From contig JAOAGV010000008.1 in the NCBI GenBank assembly GCA_026415575.1, forward strand, positions 1 to 64,000: DNA of 64,000 bases, in the 5' to 3' direction. Below, piece after piece: positions 29,496 to 38,718 of this stretch. A program made the translations under genes and the position numbers. How positions within the stretch are numbered: position 1 is the stretch's first letter; the number at the start of each line of letters is the position of its first letter. The notes under the pieces are model-generated. The model saw only the letters and a list, made by a program, of their open reading frames with translations. It was not told where the DNA came from and searched no databases. The stretch is from Candidatus Sumerlaeia bacterium. Its GTDB lineage: Bacteria; Sumerlaeota; Sumerlaeia; JADFCW01.

Positions 29496-32400
29496 TGTCC
29501 GGTTTCAACCCATGCCCCGGGCGGTTTGCATAGACCATCCAATAGACCACCGGAATCACCAGCAATGTAAAGGCCGTCGAGACGGTCAGGCCGAAAATCA
29601 ACGCCCACGCCAGACCGGAAAAGATGGGGTCGAGCGTAATGGGCCATGCGCCGAGCATCGCGGCGCCGGCCGTCAGCACGATCGGTCGGAATCGCACCGC
29701 GCCCGAATGCAATAGCGCGTCGAACAGGCTGCTCCCCCGCTTCAGCGCCTCGTGCACAAACTCGATGAGCAGAATAGCGTTGCGCACCGCAAGGCCGGAC
29801 AGCGCGATCATGCCGATCATGGCCGTGGCTGTGAAGAAAACGGGATTGTCGAAGCCGCCGACCGGCCGGTTGCTGATGAGATTCAGAAGCCAGAACCCCG
29901 GCATGATGCCGATCATCGTTAGCGGAATCGAGATCATCAGAATGAGTGGCATGAAGTAGGAGCCGGTTTGATAGACGAGCAGAATGTAGATGCCCAGACA
30001 GGCGGCGGCAAAGGCGATGCCGAGGTCGCGGAAGACATCCACAGTGATTTTCCACTCGCCCTCGCCGGCCCAAGCGACGCGGAAGTCGTCGCTGAGGACC
30101 CAAGGAATGCCCGCGCCCATGCGAAAGTAGCTGCGCTCCCCGACGGGTCGGATTTGTCCGACTTGTCCGATGCGTCCGACCTGTCTGGCTTGCCCGATCT
30201 CCCGATCCGCCACGATGTCCAAAATGGCTTCCGCCGGCGCGCGGCCGGCCATTTCGGCAAAGACGTACACCACGCGCTCAAGGTTCTTGTGATAGATTGT
30301 CTTGTCTTCGATGGTCTCGTCGAAATAGCCGATCTCGGCCAGAGGGACCAGCGCACCGGTCATGCCCTTGACATAGAGGCGCTTGAGTTCCTCGATGCCC
30401 GAGCGGTTTTCGCGCGGCAGGCGCACCTCGATCATCAGCGGATTGACCTCGTTGGGCACGCGCAGCGCTCCGACGCCCATGCCGTCGAGCGCAAGCCGGA
30501 CGGTTTGGGCGACCATTTCCGTCGAGACACCGTTCAGCGCCGCCTTCTCCTTGTCGGTCACGAAGACCAGCTTGACCTGATCGTCCTCGACCGTATCGTC
30601 CACGTCCACCACACCGGCTTCCTGCTCCAGCCGCTTGCGAACGACTTTGGCGGCGCTGATCAGGTCGCTGTAGGGGCGGTCGGGTCGGCCATAGACCTCG
30701 GCGGTAATGGTGGCGATGACCGGCGGTCCGGGCGGCACCTCGACCAGTTTGATGTTGGCGCCGTGTTCGCGGGCAATCCGGGTCAGGTCGTTGCGCAGCC
30801 GCAGCACCAGTGCGTGGCTTTGCTGGGCGCGTTCTTTTTTCTCAGCGAGGTTGACGCGGATGTCGGCGACATTGGAACCGCGCCGCATGTAGTAGTGTCG
30901 AACCAGTCCATTGAAGTCCATCGGCGAGGCTGTGCCGCTGTAGGTCTGGAAGTCCGTGACCTCGGGCACGGTGCGGAGATAGTCGGCAAGGGCGCGCGCG
31001 GCGGTATCCGTCTCTTCCAGTGTTGTTCCTTCGGGCATATCCACGACGATTTGGAATTCGTTTTTGTTGTCAAACGGCAGCATTTTGAGCGGGACCAATC
31101 GAACGGCGGCCAGCCATCCGGCCCAGCCGAGCAGAAGAAGCAACACAACCAGCAGACCCCATGCCATGAGGCGCGAGTGGAGGAACGGCGGCAGAACGAA
31201 GTTATAGATTTTGTAAATTGTGCTTTTCTCCAACGCCCACGGCTCTTCCTCGGCCTTGCCATACTCGCCCTTCAGCACGTGGTAGGCCATCCACGGTGTG
31301 ATCGTAAAGGCGACCACGAGCGACATGAACATGGCCACGGGCACGTTGAGCGCCATCGGCCCCATATACGGCCCCATCATGCCGGTGATGAAAAACATCG
31401 GCACAAAGGAGATGATTACGGCGAGCGTGGCAAGAATGACGGGCGGGCGAACCTCGTTGACCGCCGTGAGGACGGCCCGCAGCGGCGGCTCCTTGCGCAT
31501 CTTGAAATGGCGATAGATGTTCTCGACATCCACGATCGGGTCGTCCACCACCAGCCCGAGGGAGAGAATCAGCGCAAACAGCGTCACACGGTTGATCGAA
31601 TAGCCGCAGAAGTAGTTGAGAAGCAGCGTCAGGGCAAACGTGATCGGCACGGCCACGGCCACGGTGATCGCCTCGCGCCAGCCCATCGCCATGTAGATCA
31701 AGCCGATGACAATAATGAGCGCGAGCATCAGCTCGTGCACCAGCTCGTTGACCTTTTCGTTGGCCGACTCGCCGTAGTTGCGCGTCGTGCGCACATAGAC
31801 ATGGTCGGGAATGAGAGAGGCTTTCAGGCTTTCGAGTTTTTCCTCGATGGCACGGGCCACCCAGACGGCGTTGGTGCCGCGCTTCTTGGCCACGGCGATG
31901 TGAACGGCCGGCAGGAATCCGCCCGCGCCGGCCGCCGCCTGCTTCAGCGATTCGGGCACATCGTGCACCGCCGGTCCGAAGCCGATCCACGTGTAGGTCT
32001 CCGGTTCGGCCGGCGCGTCGAGCACTTGGGCGACTTCGTGGAGATACACCGGCCGGCCGCCGTGCACGCCGACCACGAGGTTGCGCACGCCTTCGACGCC
32101 GTCAAAGAATGTGCCGGCATCCACCAGATATTCGAGATTGGTTTGCTCGAACCTGCCTGCGGGCAGCGTGACGTTGGACGCCTGCAGCGCGCGCACAATT
32201 TCGAGGGGCGAAAGATTGCGCGCGGTCAGCTGTGCCGGATCAAGTTCGACCCGCACGCGCCGCGGCCGGCCTCCGATGACCTGCGTCTTGTTGGTGTTTT
32301 TTACCGACTGAAGCTTGATTTCGATCTCCTCGGCAATGCGCCGCAAGACCGTGTCGTCATAGCGGTCGCTGAAGAGCGTAAGATTGACAATCGGCACGTC

Positions 32401-32829
32401 GTCAATTTCGACGGGCTTGACAACCCAGCCGGCGACCGACGGCGGCACCTGATCAATGTTTGATTGGACTTTGTTGTAGATTTTAACCAGCGAGTCCTCG
32501 CGGTCCTCGCCGACATAAAAGCGCACGGTGACAACAGCCATGCCGGGCCGTGACATCGAATAGACATACTCGACACCGTCTATCTGGTAGAGCAACTTCT
32601 CGAGGCGTGTGGCAACCTGCCGCTCGACCTCCTCGGCCGATGCACCCGGAACGTGCACATAGACATCGGCCAGCGGAACGACTATTTGCGGCTCTTCCTC
32701 GCGCGGCGTTACCAGCAGCGCCACCGCGCCGGCCAGCAGCGAAATCAGAATCAACATGACCGATAGATTGCCGCGCAGGAACAACTCGACGATGCGCTGA
32801 GTGAGGGACTCTTCGCCGGGGCGTTTCAT
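29473..32829 (-). CDS. Efflux RND transporter permease subunit
   Basis: 1118 residues, full length for an AcrB-type inner-membrane pump driven by the proton gradient. Seen directly: the first transmembrane helix (NLSVMLILISLLAGAVALLV), the large periplasmic loops, the central TM4 aspartates in LILSLGLVVDDPIVDVENIYRH, PVAMFMSLVVAFTITPWMAYHVL, and the last helices (ATAMIGMIALSGLAVRNAILLIEF). Around residues 877-897 a run of V-G-Q/R-I-G units is encoded by a 9-bp tandem repeat (30142-30200). It lies in the second periplasmic loop just before the VAWAGEGEWKITVDVFRDLG segment, and the frame is kept. The start overlaps the adaptor stop by 4 bp (ATGA). The exported substrate is unknown. Confidence 0.93.
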   Translation of the reverse strand: MKRPGEESLTQRIVELFLRGNLSVMLILISLLAGAVALLVTPREEEPQIVVPLADVYVHVPGASAEEVERQVATRLEKLLYQIDGVEYVYSMSRPGMAVVTVRFYVGEDREDSLVKIYNKVQSNIDQVPPSVAGWVVKPVEIDDVPIVNLTLFSDRYDDTVLRRIAEEIEIKLQSVKNTNKTQVIGGRPRRVRVELDPAQLTARNLSPLEIVRALQASNVTLPAGRFEQTNLEYLVDAGTFFDGVEGVRNLVVGVHGGRPVYLHEVAQVLDAPAEPETYTWIGFGPAVHDVPESLKQAAAGAGGFLPAVHIAVAKKRGTNAVWVARAIEEKLESLKASLIPDHVYVRTTRNYGESANEKVNELVHELMLALIIVIGLIYMAMGWREAITVAVAVPITFALTLLLNYFCGYSINRVTLFALILSLGLVVDDPIVDVENIYRHFKMRKEPPLRAVLTAVNEVRPPVILATLAVIISFVPMFFITGMMGPYMGPMALNVPVAMFMSLVVAFTITPWMAYHVLKGEYGKAEEEPWALEKSTIYKIYNFVLPPFLHSRLMAWGLLVVLLLLLGWAGWLAAVRLVPLKMLPFDNKNEFQIVVDMPEGTTLEETDTAARALADYLRTVPEVTDFQTYSGTASPMDFNGLVRHYYMRRGSNVADIRVNLAEKKERAQQSHALVLRLRNDLTRIAREHGANIKLVEVPPGPPVIATITAEVYGRPDRPYSDLISAAKVVRKRLEQEAGVVDVDDTVEDDQVKLVFVTDKEKAALNGVSTEMVAQTVRLALDGMGVGALRVPNEVNPLMIEVRLPRENRSGIEELKRLYVKGMTGALVPLAEIGYFDETIEDKTIYHKNLERVVYVFAEMAGRAPAEAILDIVADREIGQARQVGRIGQVGQIRPVGERSYFRMGAGIPWVLSDDFRVAWAGEGEWKITVDVFRDLGIAFAAACLGIYILLVYQTGSYFMPLILMISIPLTMIGIMPGFWLLNLISNRPVGGFDNPVFFTATAMIGMIALSGLAVRNAILLIEFVHEALKRGSSLFDALLHSGAVRFRPIVLTAGAAMLGAWPITLDPIFSGLAWALIFGLTVSTAFTLLVIPVVYWMVYANRPGHGLKPDNEEEGTA
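30142..30200. repeat. 9-bp tandem repeat array inside the RND permease gene
   Basis: Six or so units of GTCCGACTT type in 9-bp register (GTCGGATTT GTCCGACTT GTCCGATGC GTCCGACCT ...). Because 9 is a multiple of 3 the array keeps the reading frame and adds tripeptides to a periplasmic loop. It is the longest array of this family in the window. Confidence 0.8.
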
Positions 32830-33953
32830 GGCTTCGGCTCCTCCTCAACATATCGTCCGCCCGGCAGTTTTTCGGGAAAAGCCTCGGGCGGCGGGCCGTA
32901 AAGCGCCACCACGTCGCCGGCCTTGAGTCCCGAAATCACTTCGATCCGCCCGAACTCGCTGTGCTCGCCCAATTTGATCGGCCGGCGTTCAAGCACCCCG
33001 CCGGTCGTTACGGCATCGCAGAAGGTTAGCTGTCCCACGCGGACTACCGCCGAAAGCGGCATGCACAGCCGCCGCCGCTGGCCCGTTGGAATGCTCAGGC
33101 GGCCGAACTGTCCCTCGACCATGCGCGGGTGTTTCGGCACGGCCACCTTGACGAGCACCGAACGGCTGGCCGCCTCGGCCTGCGGGACAATTTCATCCAC
33201 ACGACCCTCGACCTCCAGATCGAGCGCCTCGATTTTGACACGCAGCGAATCGCCAACGTGAAGGGTGGTGGCAAGCGTTTCGCGCACGGGCGCTTCCAGA
33301 CGCAGCTGGCTGGGATCGTAGAGAGTCAGGAGGGGCTGGCCGGGCGCGGCGGTATCGCCTTTGTCGGCGTTTTTGTCCACGACCACCCCGTCGGTCGGCG
33401 CCTCGATGACCGTGTAGGAGAGGGCGACCTCGGCTTCGCGGACGGCTTGCTGGGCGCGCTCGACGTTGGCCTGCGCCACTTTGTAGGCGGCTTCCTGCTG
33501 GTCGTATTGCTGCTTGGTCATGGCACCGGCTTTCAGCACTTCGGCATAGCGTTTAAGGTCATCGCCAAGTTGCTTGGCCTGTGCTTGGGCCGCTTCGAGG
33601 GCTTTTTTGGCCTGCTCAACGCGCGCCTGCATGTCGCGGTCGTCCAGCCGCACAAGCACCTGTCCCTTTTTCACTTTTTCGCCCGCCTTGACCGGAATGT
33701 CGGCTATTGTCGCCATGATCTTGGCGGAGATATCGGTGCGGCGTTGGGCGCGGAGCGTGCCGACGACTTCAGCGGTTTCCATCTCGACAATGGCATGAAT
33801 TTTATCGGTCGGCAGGTCGCCGACGCGGCGCGGTTCCGCTTCGACTTTTCCCGGCTCGATCTTGTGTTTAAATCCGCCGGACATCCAAAACATCACGACG
33901 GCAAGCGCGCAAACCGCCGCAAGGATTGTTACCGTTTTGCGAATGGTTTTCAT
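32826..33953 (-). CDS. Efflux RND transporter periplasmic adaptor subunit (membrane fusion protein)
   Basis: 375 residues. An N-terminal membrane anchor (TVTILAAVCALAVVMFWMSGG) is followed by the barrel-sandwich half-motif (RRTDISAKIMATIADIPVKAGEKVKKGQVLVRLDD), a long helical hairpin rich in alanine and glutamine (residues about 110-175), the second half-motif (TVIEAPTDGVVVDKNADKGDTAAPGQPLLTLYD), a beta-barrel and a short C-terminal domain. Such adaptors link the RND permease to an outer-membrane channel; no TolC-like gene is in this operon. The ATG is coupled to the preceding gene by a 4-bp overlap, and the stop overlaps the permease start by 4 bp. Confidence 0.93.
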   Translation of the reverse strand: MKTIRKTVTILAAVCALAVVMFWMSGGFKHKIEPGKVEAEPRRVGDLPTDKIHAIVEMETAEVVGTLRAQRRTDISAKIMATIADIPVKAGEKVKKGQVLVRLDDRDMQARVEQAKKALEAAQAQAKQLGDDLKRYAEVLKAGAMTKQQYDQQEAAYKVAQANVERAQQAVREAEVALSYTVIEAPTDGVVVDKNADKGDTAAPGQPLLTLYDPSQLRLEAPVRETLATTLHVGDSLRVKIEALDLEVEGRVDEIVPQAEAASRSVLVKVAVPKHPRMVEGQFGRLSIPTGQRRRLCMPLSAVVRVGQLTFCDAVTTGGVLERRPIKLGEHSEFGRIEVISGLKAGDVVALYGPPPEAFPEKLPGGRYVEEEPKP

Positions 33954-35314
33954 GGTTTGTTTGTCTTCTCCTTTTTCGATCGCGCGGGCGTTTCATCCCG
34001 CAAACCGTCAAGATTTGCAAGCATTTCCACGCGCACGTTGGGATGGCGCTCGACCTGAAAGGGGCCGTTAACTAAATTGCCGATCAGCGTTGCACCCTTG
34101 ACTTGCTCGCCGATGAAAATGTGGGGAAAGGCCTTCTGGAAACGGCAGCCGATGACACTTACGGCGCCACCCTCGATGCGCAGGGCCGGCTGCGTTTGAT
34201 CCCATTGCACGAAATTGCATTGATTGAAACTTACGGTTCCCGGCCCTTGTAGCCGCGCGACGCGGAACGCTGGTCCCCAGAACGCGCAGTTGTTCAGTTG
34301 CAGCACACCGCGAAAATCCGGGCCGGTCACAATCTCCGTAGGCTCGGGTCCGCGCATGGCCACAAACTCGCCATTGGTCACCAGAAGGCCGTAGGGATTG
34401 GCCGCCTCGGCCAGCAGGCCGATGTTGCCGCCGTCGGCCCCAATGCCGACAAAGTTGCCGTTGGTGCCAATACGGCTGCGGCCCGGAATGAACTTGTAGC
34501 CGACACGATAGCCGTAGCAAAAGGTGTTGAGGACGTATTCCCAGTCGCTGCGGCCGAAAATGAAAGCTTCACCGTTGGCAACGAGGTAGTTCATCAGCGT
34601 ATTCCATTCGGGCCCGCGGCCGCGGCCAGTCCACGGCGACCGCGCCCAGTAGTGCGGATTGAAGTGAACGTTTTCGATGCGGCCGATGTCCGTGCAGTTG
34701 TCCACCCAGACACCGCGCCGCAGCGCCAGACCGAACACGTTGCGCACGACATGCAACTCATTGTGATAGGTGCCAAAATCAATCGCCTGATAAGCGTTAA
34801 CCAGTGTGACGTTCTCGATTGTGCAGTGCATGCCGCGCCCTTGAATGGTCCACGGATAGGCGGTAACTTCGCGCGCGGTTTGCTCGGGATAATAAATGGT
34901 GAGGCCGCGCAGCGCGGCGTTGGCATTGAGCAGAAACAGCGGCGGGCCGTCTTCGCGACCGCGGCCGCCGACCGCCAAAATCACCGTGCCGGTGGTTGGA
35001 CCGACGGTTTGTGCATGGTGCGGGTTTTTCCATGACCCCGAAAGCGAAACGCCGTGGGGAATTTCGAGCGCGCCCTCGATGCGGTAGAGTCCGGGCGGCG
35101 CGGTTACTTCGGGTATACCGCGTTCGGCTGCGGCTTTCAAGGCGTTGGCAAACGCCGCCGTGTCGTCCGTCCGTCCATCGCCGCGTGCGCCAAACTCGGC
35201 CACGCCAAGAGCCGTCGGCATAGCGGCCGCCGAGGCCAAGGAACAATATGCGCCGGCAGCAAACATCTGCACTGCAATCATGGCTGCAATGAACCGCTTT
35301 TGTGCACCCGTCAT
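33950..35314 (-). CDS. Secreted pectate-lyase-superfamily (right-handed beta-helix) protein
   Basis: 454 residues; AAAGGAGG lies just before the ATG at 35314, and a signal peptide (FIAAMIAVQMFAAGAYCSLASAAA) follows. Residues about 35-110 match the Pectate_lyase_3 entry segment (LGVAEFGARGDGRTDDTAAFANALKAA ... GLYRIEGALEIP), after which stacked beta-helix coils run to the end (IENVTLVN; VVRNVFGLA; LQLNNCAFWG; VSFNQCNFVQ). This fold occurs in polysaccharide lyases, GH28-like hydrolases and surface proteins. Catalytic residues cannot be assigned by eye. It is the first gene of an operon whose later genes encode an RND pump, joined by a 4-bp ATGA overlap, an unusual partnership. Confidence 0.8.
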   Translation of the reverse strand: MTGAQKRFIAAMIAVQMFAAGAYCSLASAAAMPTALGVAEFGARGDGRTDDTAAFANALKAAAERGIPEVTAPPGLYRIEGALEIPHGVSLSGSWKNPHHAQTVGPTTGTVILAVGGRGREDGPPLFLLNANAALRGLTIYYPEQTAREVTAYPWTIQGRGMHCTIENVTLVNAYQAIDFGTYHNELHVVRNVFGLALRRGVWVDNCTDIGRIENVHFNPHYWARSPWTGRGRGPEWNTLMNYLVANGEAFIFGRSDWEYVLNTFCYGYRVGYKFIPGRSRIGTNGNFVGIGADGGNIGLLAEAANPYGLLVTNGEFVAMRGPEPTEIVTGPDFRGVLQLNNCAFWGPAFRVARLQGPGTVSFNQCNFVQWDQTQPALRIEGGAVSVIGCRFQKAFPHIFIGEQVKGATLIGNLVNGPFQVERHPNVRVEMLANLDGLRDETPARSKKEKTNKP

Positions 35315-35492
35315 GGAACCCTCCTTTGGCGGTCTGCAAATTCACTTCAAAAAAGACTTTTCATGCCCGACATGCGGATACTGCCGGAGAAAACAGCCGC
35401 GGTTTGGACGCGCGGGCTGTTGCGTTTGCGCGCAGGGCGCAGCACAAGGAAAATCTCCGGCGGTCCGATCTACGCACCGTATGCAACGGCGC

Positions 35493-37046
35493 TCAGTCCA
35501 CCCGGTAATGACAGCCCACGCTGTCGCGGTTTTCCCAAGCGGCAAAGAGAACCGCCAAAGCGGTCTGAACGCCATTGCGCAGGCCGACCATGTCGTCGGT
35601 CAGGGCGGCGCGGGCGTAGAACTCCTCGATTTCGATTTGCAGTTCGCGCAAGATGCGGCGGGCGCGGTTGAGACGGCGCCTCGACCTCACCAGCCCGACG
35701 TAATTCCACATCGTATAGCGAATGGTCATCCAGTCTTGATGGATAAGCGCCGGGTCTGCCGTTTCCTTTTCATGCTTCCACTCATCCACCACGGGAAAAT
35801 CGTAACGGGTCTCCGCGAGACGAGCGGCAATGGCATGGGCCGCCTCGTGTCCCCAGACCAACCCTTCGAGGAGCGAGGTGGACGCCAAACGGTTGGCGCC
35901 GTGCAGGCCCGTACAGGCCACTTCGCCGACGGCCCAGAGCCGTTCCATCGAGGTGCGGCCCTGCAGGTCGGTGGCCACACCGCCGCAGCTGTAGTGGGCA
36001 GCCGGTACCACCGGAATCAAGTCGCGGGTCATGTCAATGCCGGCTTCCATGCACCGGCGGTAGATGTTGGGGAACCGCTCGCGAATCCAATCGGGGTCCT
36101 TGTGGCGGATGTCCAGATAGACGCAGGGGGAATGCTGGGCGAGAAGTTCTTCATGAATGGCCCGCGAGACCACGTCGCGGGGGGCCAGCGAGCCGCGCGG
36201 ATGATATTTTTCCATGAAGGGCCGGCCGGCCGCGTCCACCAGAATGCCGCCTTCGCCGCGCACGCTTTCGGAGATCAAGAAATTGCTGGCATCGCCGGCA
36301 TGGAGCGTAGTCGGGTGAAATTGCACATATTCAAGATTGATGATGCGGGCGCCGGCGCGATAGGCCATGGCGATGCCGTCACCGCGCGCACCGGGCGGAT
36401 TGGATGTATGCAGGTAGATTTGCCCGAGCCCACCGGTGGCGAGGACGGTTTCGCGGGCAAAGCAAATATCCACACGGTTGGCTTCCTGATTGAGCAGATA
36501 CGCGCCGACGCAGGTGGGCGGGCGATACACATCGGTTTTGCGTTTTGAGTGGTGCGACAGCGTCAGAAGGTCCACTGCCGTCGTTCGATTGAGCAGCCGG
36601 ATTTGCGGGTGGCGGCGGACGGCCACCAGAAGCCGCTCCTCAATGGCACGCCCCGTCAGATCGTCGGCGTGGAGGATACGGGGCACGCTGTGCGCACCTT
36701 CCTCGGTCATGTCGAAGGTCCCTTGGGGATCGCGCGAAAACGGCACGCCCAAATTCTTGATCAGGATTTGTTCGACCAGTTGGGGGCCTTTCTCGGCCAG
36801 TTGGCGGGCCGCCGCTTCGTTGCAGACGCCGGCGGAGGCTTCGATAATATCCTTGACCAGCAGGTCGGGGCTGTCGTTCTCACCGCGATAGATAATTCCC
36901 CCTTGAGCATGAGCGGTGGCGCAGTCGAACAAATCTTCGGCGCGCGAGGTGAGCAGAACGCTGTGGCCTTGGTCGGCGAGGGTCAGCGCGGTTGTGCAGC
37001 CGGCAATGCCGGCTCCAATAATAAGAACGTCTGTTTCTATGATCAT
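35493..37046 (-). CDS. nadB: L-aspartate oxidase
   Basis: 517 residues. NadB oxidises aspartate to iminoaspartate with FAD, the first step of de novo NAD synthesis. Seen: the FAD dinucleotide site DVLIIGAGIAGCTTAL, the HAQGGII active-site segment, ATGGLGQIYLHTSNPPGARGDG, the substrate-site EYVQFHPT, SESVRGEGG, PRDVVSRAI, HYSCGGV and HGANRLASTSLLEGLVWG. GAGGT lies six bases before the ATG. NadA and NadC are not adjacent. The NAD-consuming sirtuin gene lies just upstream on the same strand, a loose thematic link. Confidence 0.96.
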   Translation of the reverse strand: MIIETDVLIIGAGIAGCTTALTLADQGHSVLLTSRAEDLFDCATAHAQGGIIYRGENDSPDLLVKDIIEASAGVCNEAAARQLAEKGPQLVEQILIKNLGVPFSRDPQGTFDMTEEGAHSVPRILHADDLTGRAIEERLLVAVRRHPQIRLLNRTTAVDLLTLSHHSKRKTDVYRPPTCVGAYLLNQEANRVDICFARETVLATGGLGQIYLHTSNPPGARGDGIAMAYRAGARIINLEYVQFHPTTLHAGDASNFLISESVRGEGGILVDAAGRPFMEKYHPRGSLAPRDVVSRAIHEELLAQHSPCVYLDIRHKDPDWIRERFPNIYRRCMEAGIDMTRDLIPVVPAAHYSCGGVATDLQGRTSMERLWAVGEVACTGLHGANRLASTSLLEGLVWGHEAAHAIAARLAETRYDFPVVDEWKHEKETADPALIHQDWMTIRYTMWNYVGLVRSRRRLNRARRILRELQIEIEEFYARAALTDDMVGLRNGVQTALAVLFAAWENRDSVGCHYRVD

Positions 37047-37179
37047 TGAATACCTCGTTGGATGCGGCGGGTTTTGTTTTGTCTAAGTATCAACAATGCA
37101 ACAAGGAACTTTGCCGCCCAAGTGGGAAATGTCAATGGCTTTGTCCCGAAGGACAGCAGCATGGACGGTATCAAGCGGC

Positions 37180-37914
37180 TTAAAGCAGTTGCGGCAGGAT
37201 GTCGCCGGCTTTGGCGGCGAAACATACAGTAGCAATGCCTTCCGGCAACGATGGGGTGGGATTAATTTCGACGACCATTCCCCCCTGATGCCTTGGGATG
37301 GCCGCCCAGCGCACTATATAGGGAAAGACGGCCGACGTGCCGATGACAAACGCGATGTCCACAGGGCCGGAAGCCAGAAAGGCATCCACACGGGCATAGG
37401 CTTCGGCGGGCAGTGCCTCGCCGAACCAGACCACATCGGGCCGCAGGAGTGCGCCGTCGGCAGCGCGGACGGGCAGCTGGTTTTCCTCGTAGATCGTTCG
37501 GTCCTCAAACGAAGCGCCGCCGGCTGCCGGTCTGGTGCGCCAGATCGAACCGTGGATCTCGACAACCCGGCGGCTGCCGGCGCGCTGATGCAGGCCGTCC
37601 ACGTTCTGCGTGCAAAGGAGAAATTGTTTGGCGCGGCGCTCAATCTCTGCAACGGCGCGATGAGCGGCGTTTGGCTCACAGCCGGCAATCACGCGCCGCC
37701 GGTGGTTATACCATTCCCACACCAGTTTCGGGTCGCGGGCAAAGCCTTCGGGCGAAGCCAGTTGCTGCGGCGAATGGTTCTTCCAATAGCCCTCAGGCCC
37801 GCGAAAGGTCGGGATGCCGCTTTCAGCCGAGATGCCTGCGCCGGTCAAGACAAAAACCTTATGGGCCTGTTTTAGTCGTGCGCGGACGCTTTTAATCTGG
37901 TCGTTTGAGTTCAC
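37180..37914 (-). CDS. cobB: Sir2-family NAD-dependent protein deacylase lacking zinc-ribbon cysteines
   Basis: 244 residues, the usual length for a bacterial class III sirtuin. The NAD and catalytic motifs are intact: GAGISAESGIPTFRG (residues 25-39), the Y69/R72 pair of the WYNHRRR segment that reads acidic acyl groups, TQNVDGLHQRAGS, and the catalytic H121 in EIHGSIWRTR. However, the zinc ribbon that follows has no cysteine. The expected C-x2-C near residue 129 reads PAAGG, and the second pair near residue 149 reads VRAAD. The family pattern resumes at LLRPDVVWFGE. The start is a GTG (37914) without a visible Shine-Dalgarno site, so the true start is uncertain. The enzyme may be folded without zinc or have changed activity. 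Confidence 0.88.
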   Translation of the reverse strand: MNSNDQIKSVRARLKQAHKVFVLTGAGISAESGIPTFRGPEGYWKNHSPQQLASPEGFARDPKLVWEWYNHRRRVIAGCEPNAAHRAVAEIERRAKQFLLCTQNVDGLHQRAGSRRVVEIHGSIWRTRPAAGGASFEDRTIYEENQLPVRAADGALLRPDVVWFGEALPAEAYARVDAFLASGPVDIAFVIGTSAVFPYIVRWAAIPRHQGGMVVEINPTPSLPEGIATVCFAAKAGDILPQLL

Positions 37915-38021
37915 TGTGCAGGAGGTTGTTTTATTTTGCGGCGGAATACTCGCTCAATGTTTCTCTTTGAAGTCGAAGGGCATCATGTATTTTAGCACGC
38001 ATTTGTTCCACTTTCACAACC

Positions 38022-38333
38022 CTATTGTTCTTTGCGATATTCCTCCTGCCTTGACGCCGCGTCAAGCCAGGCAACGCGGGCCTTTCGAGAAAGTCGGTGT
38101 AAATCCTCGTACATATTCCTGCGGAATCATTCAACGGCAGCGATATGCTCGACGGCCGGCCTCGAAAGCCGCTCCGCTGCATCGCGTCCAAACCGCGCGA
38201 AATCTTCCAGTTATTCTTCGACGCTCACTCCTTGCATCATCTTTCGGGCCTCAAGTCTCTTCCACATCGCAATTCGATAGGCAATCGCCTGCGGCCATGC
38301 CGGTGTCAAGCGCTGTCGCGCCGTTCGGGCCAT
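38022..38333 (-). pseudogene. Decayed gene: one reading frame with two internal stops
   Basis: In one frame three segments read as coherent amphipathic helices: 40 residues from an ATG at 38333 (MARTARQRLTPAWPQAIAYR, then a helix), a TAA at 38211, 27 residues (LEDFARFGRDAAERL...), a TGA at 38127, and 34 residues rich in charged helix (YEDLHRLSRKARVAWLDAAS) to a TAG at 38022. The amino-acid quality is alike on both sides of each stop, so this looks like one helical protein gene broken by point mutations. Further upstream on the same strand, a fragment (VLDLQTKYRPWIPEIAQQEG, around 38385-38450) and a copy of the CTTCTCCCGA palindrome (38342-38361) interrupt what may be its 5' part. I do not recognise the family. 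Confidence 0.5.
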
Positions 38334-38341
38334 AATGGGTG

Positions 38342-38361
38342 CTTCTCCCGATTCGGGAAAA
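38342..38361. repeat. Isolated copy of the CTTCTCCCGA palindrome
   Basis: CTTCTCCCGA followed by TTCGGGAAAA is a partly decayed version of the 22-bp palindrome that bounds repeat elements A and B. It lies immediately before the ATG of the decayed gene. Confidence 0.6.
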
Positions 38362-38718
38362 AATCCCGACCATAATCAGCATTCCTTCCTGTTGAGCGAT
38401 TTCCGGAATCCAAGGGCGGTATTTGGTTTGCAAATCAAGCACGCCGAGGGAAATTGACTTGAGCGGATATCGGCCTTGCGAGGGCATAACCGGTATTGTT
38501 CACGGTTTCCGTTCTGCTTTAGCGGCTGGATCTTTTTGCGCCCGCGCAAACTCCTTCCGCGGAGAGGGAATGAAGACGCATCTTCTCCAGCCTATCGCAC
38601 AATTGATTTGCATTGGCGCGCCATGCAACCTATGTTCTCCATGAAACGTGAGACCATAAGCGGTCTCAGGTGCAGCGGCGGGTTTGCGCAAAGCAGGGTG
38701 GAGATGGAGGATGAAGGG

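Noticed and set aside
29968-32463. Long open frame (831 codons) on the plus strand opposite the RND permease
   Set aside because: It lies wholly antisense to a clear RND gene and reads as arginine/histidine-rich shadow sequence with no domain. GC-rich codon bias leaves the opposite frame open. The same holds for long antisense frames opposite the propeller gene (24064-25986), the DUF1553 gene (38500-40422) and rel (54051-56264).
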